A program made the position numbers and the translations under genes. DNA of 35,536 nucleotides from a virus. The stretch spans positions 1 to 35,536 of IMG/VR virus record IMGVR_UViG_3300034104_001666, one strand, 5' to 3'. The notes under the pieces were generated by a model. The model was not told the origin of the DNA. It searched no databases and saw only the letters and a list, made by a program, of their open reading frames with translations. Position 1 is the first letter of the stretch; every line of letters starts with the position of its first letter. Below are positions 35,208-35,536 of the stretch, one piece after another.

Positions 35208-35536
35208 TATTTCCTCTCATACCATCCATCTCCCCACAACGTGAGAAGCCTTGCAAAATACTGTTCGTACTGTGGAGCGATAGCATCCAAGGAATACAAG
35301 GACACTGCTCGCTTATGTATTGCTACCGGATCTAAGTCCTTGACCCACTCTGTTGCTGCTGCAAACTCCATTGCATTTCTGCAACGATATCCAGTAACAC
35401 CGTTAGGGTTGGTCTCTGTAAATGCTCCCCAGTCTGTGGTAATCGTTGGAGTTCCACAGGTCTGTGCTTCGATAACGACGTTACCAAAAGGTTCTATGTA
35501 GAGCGTTGGGGCAAATAGTGCAATAGCACCGCCCAT
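35207..35536 (-). CDS. Glycosyltransferase (GT-B, GT4-like), 5' end beyond the right edge
   Basis: At least 109 C-terminal residues are present; the true start lies outside the window. LYIEPFGNVVIEAQTCGTPT is the E-x7-E sugar-nucleotide motif of GT4-type enzymes, followed by TTDWGAFTE, GVTGYRC and a short C-terminal helix region. It would transfer a sugar from a nucleotide donor. The target could be virion proteins, phage DNA or host surface. Directly upstream of the tail genes, which favours a virion or surface role, but that is inferred. Confidence 0.85.
   Translation of the reverse strand: MGGAIALFAPTLYIEPFGNVVIEAQTCGTPTITTDWGAFTETNPNGVTGYRCRNAMEFAAATEWVKDLDPVAIHKRAVSLYSLDAIAPQYEQYFARLLTLWGDGWYERK

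Overview
The window is a stretch of a tailed bacteriophage genome. A complete terminase, portal, scaffold and capsid module, a replication module, a lysis module and tail genes are all visible. I see no tape-measure or sheath gene, and the capsid protein resembles the N4-gp56 type, so a short-tailed (podovirus-like) virion is the likeliest reading. A WhiB-type regulator (27203-27541) points to an actinobacterial host. The moderate GC content and the gene set resemble phages known from metagenomes of freshwater actinobacteria. That host assignment is inference, not something read directly. No integrase, tRNA, CRISPR array or insertion sequence was seen.

Layout. (1) Positions 1-16978, minus strand: a leftward virion operon. 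It runs from terminase (16978) through a basic protein, the portal, three small proteins, a 1563-residue giant protein, two more virion candidates, scaffold, major capsid protein, a cluster of small lysine-rich proteins and a collagen-like fibre that runs off the left edge. (2) Positions 16979-17865: an 887-bp non-coding control region. It holds leftward promoter-like sites, strong hairpins, two perfect DnaA boxes, a seven-copy 15-bp iteron array, 11-bp-phased repeats and a rightward promoter. It is the best candidate for the replication origin. (3) Positions 17866-22214, plus strand: a rightward, probably early, operon of about 20 mostly tiny overlapping genes, many of them zinc-ribbon micro-proteins. 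It ends in a three-frame overprinted cluster containing a transglycosylase-like gene, then an adenine and a cytosine methyltransferase. (4) Positions 22237-22270: a strong terminator between convergent operons. (5) Positions 22281-29332, minus strand: a leftward replication and regulation operon with Cas4/RecB-like nuclease, WhiB, DnaB-like ATPase, Holliday-junction-resolvase-like nuclease, split primase (CHC2 plus Toprim), a nucleotide-modification-associated protein, a sigma factor, another nuclease, an FmdB-like zinc ribbon and a second cytosine methyltransferase. (6) Positions 29340-29760: a divergent spacer that repeats the promoter element of region 2, one rightward zinc-ribbon gene, and a leftward terminator. 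(7) Positions 29768-35536, minus strand: holin-like proteins, an M15-type endolysin, tail proteins, a glycine-rich protein, a repeat-containing fibre-like protein, an adaptor-like protein and the C-terminal part of a glycosyltransferase cut by the right edge.

How it may work together. The rightward operon probably acts first on the host, with methylation and small zinc proteins. The leftward replication operon supplies primase, helicase and nucleases, plus a sigma factor and a WhiB regulator. Those two may redirect transcription to the leftward virion operon: a 14-bp element, CTCAGCTTGGTATA, lies just upstream of both leftward operons whose starts are in the window. The most unusual feature is positions 20549-21135, where three genes in three frames share the same DNA.
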